64,000 nt of DNA from an uncultured Bacteroidota bacterium (GTDB taxonomy: Bacteria > Bacteroidota > Bacteroidia > Flavobacteriales > Flavobacteriaceae), in contig CACCLB010000009.1 of NCBI GenBank assembly GCA_902546725.1, positions 1 to 64,000 on the forward strand, in the 5' to 3' direction. Position numbers and translations under genes: made by a program. This document shows, piece by piece, positions 27,074 through 36,238 of the stretch (positions are counted from its first letter, which is position 1; each line of letters starts with the position of its first letter). The notes below the pieces were generated by a model. It was not told the DNA's origin, ran no database searches, and was given only the letters and a program-made list of their open reading frames with translations.

Positions 27074-27841
27074 TTAGTCGGCGTCTAAATAATCTGGGGT
27101 TCCGTCTTCGTCAGTATCGTCAGGTACCCCATCGCCATCATTATCAAATTCGTCGGCGGAAAGTATGCCGTCACCGTCATGGTCAGTTTGATTGACTCCG
27201 TAAAGATTAATTTTAAATATAAGGGGAGCATAGGCCGGTACAGCACCTGAATTCCTGCTAAAATATCCAAGACCAGAGGGGAAAAATATAGCTCCTTGTC
27301 CATACCCAAAAAAATCGACCGTATTGTCTTCATTAACTTTAAAATCACCTGACTTAAATTTGTGTGCTCCTTCTCTAAAACCGCGTACAACAGAAGTCAA
27401 ATCGAACCACACGGGTGTACTCGATGAGTCAAATACGGTTTTATTCAAAAGCAAGCCCTCGTAAGAAAGATAGGTCGAATCTACTGTCGCTGGGATTATT
27501 CCTGTCCCTTCGCGTGCAATTAAATAATAAAGACTGTGATCGATAAAATTCCCATCTGCTGTTTTTACGCTGATTACTTGCTTACTTACCTGGCTACTTA
27601 AAGGAGTTTTTGAGGCATTTTCATTTTGTAAAGTGTCAAAAACGATACCTCCATTGTAATCAGGATCAGAAAAATCATCATAGTTGTAAAAATGAGAGGA
27701 CAGGAAATCTTCGATGCTCTGATCATCTGCTATTGATTGTTCTTGAACATCGCGTAAGGGTTCAACAGTATCCTCCTTTTGACAGGATAAAAGGAAGCTT
27801 ACAGTAACTAAAGCAAAGACGAAAATATTTTTCAAGATCAT
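27074..27841 (-). CDS. FKBP-type peptidyl-prolyl isomerase lipoprotein with calcium-type C-terminal repeats
   Basis: Starts with a lipoprotein signal ending in SFLLSCQ. The middle (~80-210) resembles an FKBP domain: Y-D/F...V-F-D-S-S-type strand (KTVFDSS), VVRGFREGAHKFKSGD, and YGQGAIFFPSGLGY, the usual substrate-pocket and flap segments. The C-terminus (~215-255) is a run of DHDGDGILSADEFDNDGDGVPDDTDE repeats, shown partly here, typical of thrombospondin type 3 or dockerin-like calcium-binding repeats. A periplasmic folding helper is likely. Confidence 0.82.
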   Translation of the reverse strand: MILKNIFVFALVTVSFLLSCQKEDTVEPLRDVQEQSIADDQSIEDFLSSHFYNYDDFSDPDYNGGIVFDTLQNENASKTPLSSQVSKQVISVKTADGNFIDHSLYYLIAREGTGIIPATVDSTYLSYEGLLLNKTVFDSSSTPVWFDLTSVVRGFREGAHKFKSGDFKVNEDNTVDFFGYGQGAIFFPSGLGYFSRNSGAVPAYAPLIFKINLYGVNQTDHDGDGILSADEFDNDGDGVPDDTDEDGTPDYLDAD

Positions 27842-27908
27842 TTAATTTTGGCGCTGCAAGATACAATTTTCCTTTATTTTTGCTTGTAATCTTAACTAAG
27901 TTTTAAGC

Positions 27909-28289
27909 GTGCGAATTGATCAATACTTATGGTGTGTTCGACTTTTTAAGTCTAGAAATATTGCGACAAATGCGTGTAAAAAAGGACAGGTACTTGTCAA
28001 CGGGCAATCGGTTAAACCCGCTCGTGAGATTTTACCCTTGGATCGCATAAAAGTGCGTAAAGATCAGTCGTGGCGCTATTTAGAAGTGATTGCTCTTCCC
28101 AAAAGCAGAGTGGGCGCAAAACTAGTGGGATTGTATTGCGTTGAAAAAATTGATGCCGATGAGGCCGAACGTAACCAATTGCAACAATTGTCTTTTCAAG
28201 GCAAAAGGGACCAGGGAACTGGGCGTCCAACAAAAAAAGAACGCAGAGATTTGGACAATTTGACCGAGGACGAACAAAGTGAAGATTAA
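27909..28289 (+). CDS. S4-domain RNA-binding protein (Hsp15/HslR type)
   Basis: Small protein (126 aa) with an S4 fold near the start: MRIDQYLWCVRLFKSRNIAT followed by CKKGQVLVNGQSVKPAREI. The C-terminal part is basic and then acidic. In E. coli the homologue binds stalled 50S subunits with nascent chains. The start is GTG at 27909. It lies between the divergent FKBP gene and the phosphoribosyltransferase gene. Confidence 0.9.
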   Translation: MRIDQYLWCVRLFKSRNIATNACKKGQVLVNGQSVKPAREILPLDRIKVRKDQSWRYLEVIALPKSRVGAKLVGLYCVEKIDADEAERNQLQQLSFQGKRDQGTGRPTKKERRDLDNLTEDEQSED

Positions 28290-28311
28290 TTTAATTAAGT
28301 AAATTTAGACC

Positions 28312-28815
28312 ATGACCGTACAGGGAGATAAAATTAAAACAGCTTCTGAACTTCAATCTAGTATTCGAAGAATAGCTTATCAAATCTATGAAAACAATCT
28401 AAATGAGAAAGAGCTTATACTCGTTGGTGTTGCCCCTCGAGGGAGTGATCTCGCGCTAAGTTTCGGCAAGGCATTGGAAGGTTTTAGCGCTCTTAAAATC
28501 AATTATGCTACCCTTACAATCAATAAAGAAAACCCCATAGATGGTGTGAGCTGTGACCTTCAGTTAAATGAACTCGAGAATAAATCTATTGTAATCGTAG
28601 ATGATGTGCTCAATACGGGGAGTACACTTATTTATGCGGTACAATACTTTCTTCAAATTCCAGTAAAACAGATTAAAACTGCGGTAATTGTAAATAGAAA
28701 CCACAAAAAGTTTCCCATCAAAGCTGATTTTAAAGGTATATCACTGTCGACATCGACAAATGAGCATGTCAGTGTAATTTTAGACGGGTCAAAAAGTGGA
28801 ATTTATTTACGCTAA
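28312..28815 (+). CDS. Phosphoribosyltransferase family protein (PyrR-like)
   Basis: Type I phosphoribosyltransferase with the PRPP loop VIVDDVLNTGSTLIYA (residues ~90-105) and the LVGVAPRGSDLA start typical of PyrR-like enzymes. The 167-residue length suits uracil PRT/PyrR. Whether it regulates pyr genes cannot be judged here, and no pyr genes are near. It is followed convergently by the shikimate kinase gene with a few bp overlap (28807-28815). Confidence 0.85.
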   Translation: MTVQGDKIKTASELQSSIRRIAYQIYENNLNEKELILVGVAPRGSDLALSFGKALEGFSALKINYATLTINKENPIDGVSCDLQLNELENKSIVIVDDVLNTGSTLIYAVQYFLQIPVKQIKTAVIVNRNHKKFPIKADFKGISLSTSTNEHVSVILDGSKSGIYLR

Positions 28816-29337
28816 AACACCCTTTATTTCCTCTACCAACCCAGCAATGGTTTTGTCGTCAGTACTGATTTGGTGTTTGGCTTTTTGGTAAAAAGGATTG
28901 CGTTCAAACAAATGCTTTCCTATAAACTCTTTGATTTCGTTTAGATCACTTAAATGAGCGATCATCGGTCGGCTGTCTTTTTCATTAAACAGTCGATGAC
29001 TCAGGGTATTGATATTTGCACTGAGGTAAATACTGGTGGTATTTTGCAGACTAAGGAGGTAGTCCATATTGTCGTAATAGCAGGGAGTCCCTCCTCCTAA
29101 AGAAAGTACTATGGGCTCGGATTTCTCCATCAATTGTTCTAAACACTTTCGTTCAACTGCCCTAAAATACATTTCGCCTTTGGATTTAAAAATTTCAGAA
29201 ATGACTTTGCCTTCCGTGGATTCAATATATTTGTCCAAATCAACAAATTGAATTTCAAGGGCTTTTCCAAGCACAGTGCCGATTGCACTTTTCCCGCTGC
29301 CCATGTATCCGATAAGTATAATTTTAGCTGAATTCAT
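28807..29337 (-). CDS. aroK: Shikimate kinase
   Basis: Phosphorylates shikimate at the 3-hydroxyl in aromatic amino acid synthesis. Walker A is GYMGSGKSAIG at residues ~9-19, the shikimate-binding segment is DLDKYIE, and LSLGGGTPC contains the GGG substrate motif. LID region RPMIAHL is present. Length 176 aa is normal. Confidence 0.96.
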   Translation of the reverse strand: MNSAKIILIGYMGSGKSAIGTVLGKALEIQFVDLDKYIESTEGKVISEIFKSKGEMYFRAVERKCLEQLMEKSEPIVLSLGGGTPCYYDNMDYLLSLQNTTSIYLSANINTLSHRLFNEKDSRPMIAHLSDLNEIKEFIGKHLFERNPFYQKAKHQISTDDKTIAGLVEEIKGVLA

Positions 29338-29398
29338 TATTTTATTTACTAGTTGTAAATTTATAGTAAATCAAGAGGATAAATACATATTTGATAAT

Positions 29399-29406
29399 TA
29401 TATTTG
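29399..29406 (+). promoter_or_regulatory. -7 promoter element of the tRNA cluster
   Basis: TATATTTG matches TAnnTTTG and ends 11 bp before the first tRNA. A -33 TTG at the right spacing is not clear. Confidence 0.4.
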
Positions 29407-29417
29407 CAGCCTCAAAA

Positions 29418-29490
29418 GATTCGGTAGCTCAGTTGGTAGAGCATCTCCCTTTTAAGGAGAGGGTCCTGGGTTCGAGCCCCAGCCGAATCA
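29418..29490 (+). tRNA. trnK: tRNA-Lys (UUU)
   Basis: 73 nt cloverleaf. Acceptor arm GATTCGG pairs with CCGAATC, D arm GCTC...GAGC, anticodon stem TCTCC/GGAGA with loop CTTTTAA giving UUU, T loop TTCGAGC, discriminator A. No CCA encoded (followed by CTT). Confidence 0.97.
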
Positions 29491-29496
29491 CTTTAT

Positions 29497-29569
29497 GACT
29501 TGGTAGCTCAGTTGGTAGAGCATCTCCCTTTTAAGGAGAGGGTCCTGGGTTCGAGCCCCAGCCAAGTCA
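29497..29569 (+). tRNA. trnK: tRNA-Lys (UUU), second copy
   Basis: Body identical to the first copy; the acceptor arm differs at two pairs by compensating changes (GACTTGG with CCAAGTC). Separated by 6 bp. Confidence 0.97.
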
Positions 29570-29576
29570 CTTCTTA

Positions 29577-29660
29577 GCGCACGTGGCGGAATTGGTAGAC
29601 GCGCTAGCTTGAGGGGCTAGTGGGAGTTTTCCCGTGGAAGTTCGAGTCTTCTCGTGCGCA
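29577..29660 (+). tRNA. trnL: tRNA-Leu (GAG)
   Basis: 84 nt with the long variable arm typical of leucine tRNAs. Anticodon stem CTAGC/GCTAG with loop TTGAGGG giving GAG. Acceptor GCGCACG pairs with CGTGCGC. Follows the two tRNA-Lys genes within 7 bp, one transcript likely. Confidence 0.96.
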
Positions 29661-29683
29661 CTTCCCTATTTTAAAAATTTTAC

Positions 29684-29691
29684 TATATTTG
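29684..29691 (+). promoter_or_regulatory. Possible -7 element upstream of the MerR regulator
   Basis: TATATTTG, 27 bp before the regulator ATG at 29719. No good -33 element seen. Confidence 0.35.
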
Positions 29692-29718
29692 TTTAAGCTT
29701 TTAATGAATATAGGATAG

Positions 29719-30642
29719 ATGAAAAGGATAAAAAGCACCTTCAGTATAAAGAATTTAGAGAACCTCTCAGGTATTAAAGCCCATACTTTACGGATATGGG
29801 AGAAACGTTACAATCTTTTAGAGCCCGAACGAACGGATACGAATATTCGCCTTTACAGCTTAGACAGTTTAAAAAGATTGTTGAATGTTACCCTACTCTA
29901 CAACCACGGTTTTAAAATCTCTAAAATCGCCAGCCTTAACGAAGAAGAAATTCCTGAATTGGTGCGAAGTATTGCCCTGAAATCCAATTCTGAACAGGTA
30001 GCAATCAATGCATTTAAGTTGGCTATGATCAACTTTGATTTTGACTTATTTGACACCAACTATAACGAAATTCTTCAGCATCGCGATTTTCAATATGTCT
30101 TTTTGAATGTCTTTATGCCCTTAATGCGTGAACTTGGAATCTTATGGCAAACAGGTGCAATCTCACCTTCTCATGAGCATTTTATCACAAATTTGATCAA
30201 ACAAAAAATACATCTTCAAACAGAAACATTACAACGTAAAAAGCCGCAACGTACGGATCATCCCATCTTTGTCATCTTTTTGCCAGAAAATGAAATTCAC
30301 GAGCTCGGTGTATTGTATTTAAACTATTTGATATTGAACAGTGGCTATAGAACTATCTTTTTAGGTCAATCGCTTCAAACTTCTAGTCTTGAAACACTTT
30401 ATAGCTACAATTCTAAATTTTATTTTGTATCCTACTTAACAGTAGAGCCTAATAAAGAGGAGATTATGCCCTTCTTGACTAACTTCCATCAAAACCTTTT
30501 GGAAGACAGGGACTCTAAACTCCTTTTATTTGGACCACAGCAAATTGAAATCGATACAGATAAACTACCAGGTCAAATAGAATTGTTCCGTTCTGTCGAA
30601 TCTTTTATAGCCAAATACCTCGAAGAAACAGTATTTGTTTAA
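29719..30642 (+). CDS. MerR-family regulator with cobalamin-binding domain (CarH/LitR-like)
   Basis: N-terminal MerR helix-turn-helix (GIKAHTLRIWEKRYNLLEP at ~18-36) followed by a helical cap and a B12-binding Rossmann fold. The cap shows the W-x9-EH pattern (W143, E153-H154) that marks CarH photoreceptors. The B12-ligand motif is ExHxxG (192-197, EIHELG) where CarH has DxHxxG. Such proteins repress carotenoid genes in the dark with adenosylcobalamin, and light releases them. It heads the crt locus, so control of crtB-crtZ is very likely. Whether B12 still binds must be tested. Confidence 0.87.
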   Translation: MKRIKSTFSIKNLENLSGIKAHTLRIWEKRYNLLEPERTDTNIRLYSLDSLKRLLNVTLLYNHGFKISKIASLNEEEIPELVRSIALKSNSEQVAINAFKLAMINFDFDLFDTNYNEILQHRDFQYVFLNVFMPLMRELGILWQTGAISPSHEHFITNLIKQKIHLQTETLQRKKPQRTDHPIFVIFLPENEIHELGVLYLNYLILNSGYRTIFLGQSLQTSSLETLYSYNSKFYFVSYLTVEPNKEEIMPFLTNFHQNLLEDRDSKLLLFGPQQIEIDTDKLPGQIELFRSVESFIAKYLEETVFV

Positions 30643-30707
30643 TATTTTTTTCCGTAATCACTACATTTTTGTAATTTTATTTATCAGTTTAACTATTATA
30701 GATTGCG

Positions 30708-31547
30708 ATGAAAAAGTTATTTGACCGTATCAGTGGTGAGTGCAGTAAGATTGTAACCCAAACCTACAGTACCTCTTTTTCTATGGCTACAAAGATGTTA
30801 CATACATCCATCAGGCCTCATATTTACAACATTTATGGCTTTGTTCGCTTTGCAGATGAAATTGTAGATAGTTTCCATAATTATCCTAAAAAAGAATTGC
30901 TAGACCGATTTGAAGAGGACTTGTATTTGAGTTTAGACCAAAAAATAAGCCTGAACCCCATACTCAATTCGTTTCAGCAAACGGTTAATGAGTTTGAAAT
31001 TGACCGCGAGTTAATCGCTGCTTTTATGAAAAGTATGCGTTGGGATTTAGATAAAAAAATTTATGATACAGAAGAAGATTACAAAGCCTATATCTTCGGC
31101 TCTGCAGATGTGGTAGGTCTAATGTGTTTAAAAGTATTTGTTAAAGGGGATAACGTACAATATAACAAGCTTAGGCCCTCAGCCATGGCTTTGGGATCTG
31201 CTTTTCAAAAAGTGAACTTCCTAAGAGACTTAAAAGATGATTTTCAAGACTTAAACAGAACCTATTTCCCCAGTGTCAACTTCAACCAATTTGACGAGAG
31301 TTCAAAATCATCCATTATAGCAGAAATTGAAAGTGATTTTGAACATGCCCTCACCGGAATATTTAAACTTCCGATGGAGGCTCAATTCGGTGTTTATACC
31401 GCTTATAAATATTACTCCAAACTTCTTAAAAAACTAAAAAATACACCTTCAGTCAACATACAAAACACTAGGATTAGAGTTCCTAACTATCAGAAAATGA
31501 GTGTATTTGCTAGTAGTTATTTAAAATATAGGTTTAACTTACTTTAA
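30708..31547 (+). CDS. crtB: Phytoene synthase (squalene/phytoene synthase family)
   Basis: Joins two geranylgeranyl diphosphates to phytoene, the first carotenoid step. Asp-rich motifs are visible: FADEIVDSFHNYP (first, ~44-56) and FLRDLKDDFQDLNR (second, ~160-175). Length 279 aa is that of flavobacterial CrtB. It lies between the MerR regulator and crtZ. No crtI or crtY is present in the window, although many flavobacteria carry crtI beside crtB. Confidence 0.93.
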   Translation: MKKLFDRISGECSKIVTQTYSTSFSMATKMLHTSIRPHIYNIYGFVRFADEIVDSFHNYPKKELLDRFEEDLYLSLDQKISLNPILNSFQQTVNEFEIDRELIAAFMKSMRWDLDKKIYDTEEDYKAYIFGSADVVGLMCLKVFVKGDNVQYNKLRPSAMALGSAFQKVNFLRDLKDDFQDLNRTYFPSVNFNQFDESSKSSIIAEIESDFEHALTGIFKLPMEAQFGVYTAYKYYSKLLKKLKNTPSVNIQNTRIRVPNYQKMSVFASSYLKYRFNLL

Positions 31548-31559
31548 AACCCTTACTCA

Positions 31560-32003
31560 ATGACCTTTTTGTGGATCCTGACTCTTATTATTACTTTTTG
31601 TGTGATGGAATTTATGGCCTGGTTTTCCCATAAATACATCATGCACGGTTTCCTTTGGTCCTTGCATAAAGACCATCACATCAAAGACCATAAATCGTGG
31701 TTCGAGCGCAATGATTTGTTCTTTATTTTTTACGCCCTTGTGAGTTCTGGTTTTGTCATTCTTTGGGGTGAGGCTAATTTTTGGGCTGGCTTGCCTATTG
31801 CGGCAGGTATATTTATTTACGGGATGACTTACTTTTTAGTTCATGACGTTTTTATTCACCAAAGATTCAAGTTGTTTCGAAAAGCAAACAGCAAATATGC
31901 AAAAGGCATACGCAGGGCACACAAAATTCATCACAAAAACATTCACAAAGAAGATGGTGAATGCTTTGGAATGCTTTGGGTACCCTTAAAGTACTTTAAA
32001 TAG
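31560..32003 (+). CDS. crtZ: Beta-carotene hydroxylase (CrtZ / fatty acid hydroxylase family)
   Basis: Membrane di-iron hydroxylase adding 3-hydroxyls to beta-carotene (zeaxanthin). His clusters are HKYIMH, HKDHH, HDVFIHQRF and HKIHHKNIH, the usual histidine-rich set for this family; two to four hydrophobic segments lie between them. 147 residues is a normal size. It starts 13 bp after crtB and is convergent with surA. Confidence 0.93.
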   Translation: MTFLWILTLIITFCVMEFMAWFSHKYIMHGFLWSLHKDHHIKDHKSWFERNDLFFIFYALVSSGFVILWGEANFWAGLPIAAGIFIYGMTYFLVHDVFIHQRFKLFRKANSKYAKGIRRAHKIHHKNIHKEDGECFGMLWVPLKYFK

Positions 32004-32013
32004 TTCCGTATTA

Positions 32014-33375
32014 TTAGAGCTTTAACCAATTATTGGTAAACTCGCAATTTCTGTTAGATTTGTTTAAATAGATATAGGTGCTTTCTATTTTTTCTTGCAT
32101 CCACTCTTTAATTGCATTCAATTGCTTTTCCTTAAGGGCTAAAGCCTTGATTTTAACATAGTCAGTAGAATAATCAGCTTTATGCTCATCAAAACGATTA
32201 CTGACTTTAAGAATCTTGTATTTTTTCAACCCGGATCGATCTTCTTCCATAAGTGGGGCTGAAATTTCATTGTCCTCAAGATTTCTAATTTGACTATACA
32301 ATACAGGGTCTAGATTAGTCAATTCAAAGCGTGTATCTCCTGTTTGTGGGTTAATCAGTACACCTCCATTAAACCTAGTTTCCTTTTCGCTTGAAAATGC
32401 CAATGCCGCGTCTTTAAACGAAATCTCTTTGTCAACAATGCGTTTGCGTATCGTATCCAATTTCTTTTTTGCCTCTGCAAGCTGTGCAGGTTCTATTTTA
32501 GGCGTCAATAAAATATGACGAACATCCACTTCTTGTCCTCGAATTTTATCTACCATCAATATGTGCCAACCAAAATCGGTTTTAAAGGGCTCAGAAATCT
32601 CACCTTCCTCTAGACTAAATGCTTCATCCCTAAATTCTTTAACCATTTGAGGGCGCTTTCTGTTTAAAGTGTATTTTCCCCCTGTTGCTCGAGATCCAGG
32701 ATCTTGAGAATACAGTATTGCCTTAGAGGCAAAGCTTGAGCCTCGTTCTAAGACATCTTCTCGGAAAGTGCGTAACTGATTGACAATTCGGTCTTTTTCA
32801 GCCTCACTCACCTCGGGTTCAATTACAATCTGTGATATTTCCAACTCTGTACCAAAAGTGGGCAAATCAATTTCAGGTATGGACTCAAAAAACACCCGAA
32901 CCTCCTCAGGAGTAACCTCTACATTTTCAATAATCTGAGACTGCATCATCGAAGAGAGCTTTTGGAGTTTATTGATTTCAAAAATATCTTGACGGAAGGT
33001 CGCTTCGTCTTCCTTGTTGTAAAATTCCAATACCTTTTCTATACTTCCCAACTGCTGGGTAAAATTGTCTATAATTTGATCTACCGTGGAATACACTTCT
33101 TCCACATTTACCTCCAAGCTGTCTTGAATGGCATGATGTGCATAAAGCTTATCTTCCATCAGTTTCCCTAATAATTGACATTTTGAAATTCCCCTAACGT
33201 CAATTCCTTGGGATTCCATTTCTAGTATGGTTTTATCTACATCGGAATCCAATATTACGTAATCGCCAATTACTGCCGAAACTCCATCAATTTTAATTCT
33301 GCTTGCAAGAGCATCTTGAGCTTGGATTCCCGCAGAAGTAACCAGCAAAAAAAATAATACACTAATAGGTTTCAT
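32014..33375 (-). CDS. surA: SurA-type periplasmic peptidyl-prolyl isomerase (parvulin)
   Basis: Chaperone for outer-membrane proteins. The signal peptide ends near TSAGIQAQ. An N-terminal SurA domain is followed by two parvulin domains around 170-280 and 285-400; the first contains GGKYTLNRKRPQMVKEFRDEAF and the second VRHILLTPKIEPAQLAEAKK, both familiar parvulin segments. The open frame reaches 33417, but MKPISVLFFLLV at 33375 is the natural start. It overlaps the upstream lipoprotein gene by 14 bp. Confidence 0.93.
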   Translation of the reverse strand: MKPISVLFFLLVTSAGIQAQDALASRIKIDGVSAVIGDYVILDSDVDKTILEMESQGIDVRGISKCQLLGKLMEDKLYAHHAIQDSLEVNVEEVYSTVDQIIDNFTQQLGSIEKVLEFYNKEDEATFRQDIFEINKLQKLSSMMQSQIIENVEVTPEEVRVFFESIPEIDLPTFGTELEISQIVIEPEVSEAEKDRIVNQLRTFREDVLERGSSFASKAILYSQDPGSRATGGKYTLNRKRPQMVKEFRDEAFSLEEGEISEPFKTDFGWHILMVDKIRGQEVDVRHILLTPKIEPAQLAEAKKKLDTIRKRIVDKEISFKDAALAFSSEKETRFNGGVLINPQTGDTRFELTNLDPVLYSQIRNLEDNEISAPLMEEDRSGLKKYKILKVSNRFDEHKADYSTDYVKIKALALKEKQLNAIKEWMQEKIESTYIYLNKSNRNCEFTNNWLKL

Positions 33376-34225
33376 AGGTCTTTGATTTAATAGCATCTTG
33401 TACAATATCTTTTTCAAACTGCTTGGTAAATTTTAATTTTCTTTGATTTCGAATAATGTTCTTAATTGTTGACTCCAGCATTACTCTTGGAGCTGTTTTT
33501 CCTTTTTCTAGCAACTCATCAATGTAGAACAAATATACTCCCAATGAATCTTCAACTCTAAAGAATTGTGATTTTTTTAAATATTTATCTGGATTTTCTC
33601 TGTCTAAAAAGCTAACCTCTGACATTAGATCTCTTTTGTTTAACCAAATACTATCTGCCAAAAGGTAATTGTAATATTGGAAAGATAGAGAATCTAGAAA
33701 ATAGCGATCCTCCTTGTTAAAACGTTGAAAACTGCGCTGAATTTCATTTTGATCTACATTATCAGGAGGAAGGTGAATAAAACGCGCTTTGTACAGTGGA
33801 GCGTTGAGCTCAAAGACACCTTGGTTGGTCTGTAAAAAAGAATCAATTTCAACTGTCGAAACGATGGTGTCTAAAGAAGTATTGACCACGGATTGGATAT
33901 AGGCATTGGTGTAAAGTTCTACGCGATATTGATCTATGAGTTCCTCCAGATCATCCAGCTCACTATTTGGCAAGTTACGCTTGGTAGTCTGAACAAAAAG
34001 TTGACTTTTTGCCCATGAATCAATATAATTTCTGGTTTTTAAAATACTGTCTGTTTCATCTATAAAATCACCTAATTCTTCCTCAAAATCAGATGAATAA
34101 AGATACACATCACCAACTCTTGCTACAACTCTATCATTTTCAGTAGACCAGTCAGCACAGGAGATAAGCGAACCTAGAATCATAAAAAAGCATGTAATTT
34201 GCACCCCTGAAACGCAGAATGGCAT
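33362..34225 (-). CDS. Lipoprotein of SurA-N/parvulin-associated type
   Basis: Follows a lipoprotein signal (FFMILGSLISC). The body (~290 aa) is mostly helical and begins with VARVGDVYLYSSDF, as many SurA N-terminal domains do, but I see no parvulin domain. Its place directly upstream of surA, overlapping by 14 bp, points to a helper for outer-membrane protein folding. The start is uncertain: 34225 (MPFCVSG) looks better than 34297, because the signal peptide then begins close to the first hydrophobic segment. Confidence 0.75.
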   Translation of the reverse strand: MPFCVSGVQITCFFMILGSLISCADWSTENDRVVARVGDVYLYSSDFEEELGDFIDETDSILKTRNYIDSWAKSQLFVQTTKRNLPNSELDDLEELIDQYRVELYTNAYIQSVVNTSLDTIVSTVEIDSFLQTNQGVFELNAPLYKARFIHLPPDNVDQNEIQRSFQRFNKEDRYFLDSLSFQYYNYLLADSIWLNKRDLMSEVSFLDRENPDKYLKKSQFFRVEDSLGVYLFYIDELLEKGKTAPRVMLESTIKNIIRNQRKLKFTKQFEKDIVQDAIKSKTYETY

Positions 34226-34362
34226 AAATATTGTGTAGATATTAACAAATTTTAGATTTGTTTTTAATAGATGTTGTATGTTATTGATATTTAGCACTTT
34301 AAATTGTTTAAAAAGTTTTAATAACTCGTTAATAATCTGTAAATTGCATTAAAATTTAAACT

Positions 34363-34686
34363 TTGTTTAGAAAGTTATTTTTTTCAGCCTTGATCTCTTT
34401 AAGCTTTACAATTGTAAATGCTAAGCTAAATTCTTCTCCCTTAATCACAATTACTTTTCAACAAACACCCAAAGCGGCTTATCAAGACCAGCAATTGCAT
34501 TTACTAGGTGTTGAGGGTCCAGGTGTGATTGAAGTTTACTCAATAATTGGAAACAAAATTAAGGAAATTAAAGTGCAAGAACTAGATAATTTTAAATCCT
34601 ATTTGGAACTTGATTCAGGAAACATGTATATTATCAGGGTAACTGTATCCAATAAGGTGTATACCTTAAAAATAGTAACTCCCTAG
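34363..34686 (+). CDS. Small secreted protein resembling a type IX secretion sorting domain
   Basis: A signal peptide (MFRKLFFSALISLSFTIVNA) followed by about 85 residues that resemble a T9SS type A C-terminal domain: VIEVYSIIGNKIKEIKV and a terminal YIIRVTVSNKVYTLKIVTP. There is no passenger domain in front, which is unusual. The start is a TTG. It could be a stand-alone anchor or a decayed remnant of a larger gene; upstream sequence gives no passenger ORF. Confidence 0.6.
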   Translation: MFRKLFFSALISLSFTIVNAKLNSSPLITITFQQTPKAAYQDQQLHLLGVEGPGVIEVYSIIGNKIKEIKVQELDNFKSYLELDSGNMYIIRVTVSNKVYTLKIVTP

Positions 34687-34701
34687 GAGATTTATTCCCC
34701 T

Positions 34702-36177
<1,476 letters not shown>

Positions 36178-36238
36178 CTAATCTATAATTAATTGCGTAC
36201 AAATATAACAAATTTTAAGGCTTGTAGGCTAGATTTAT

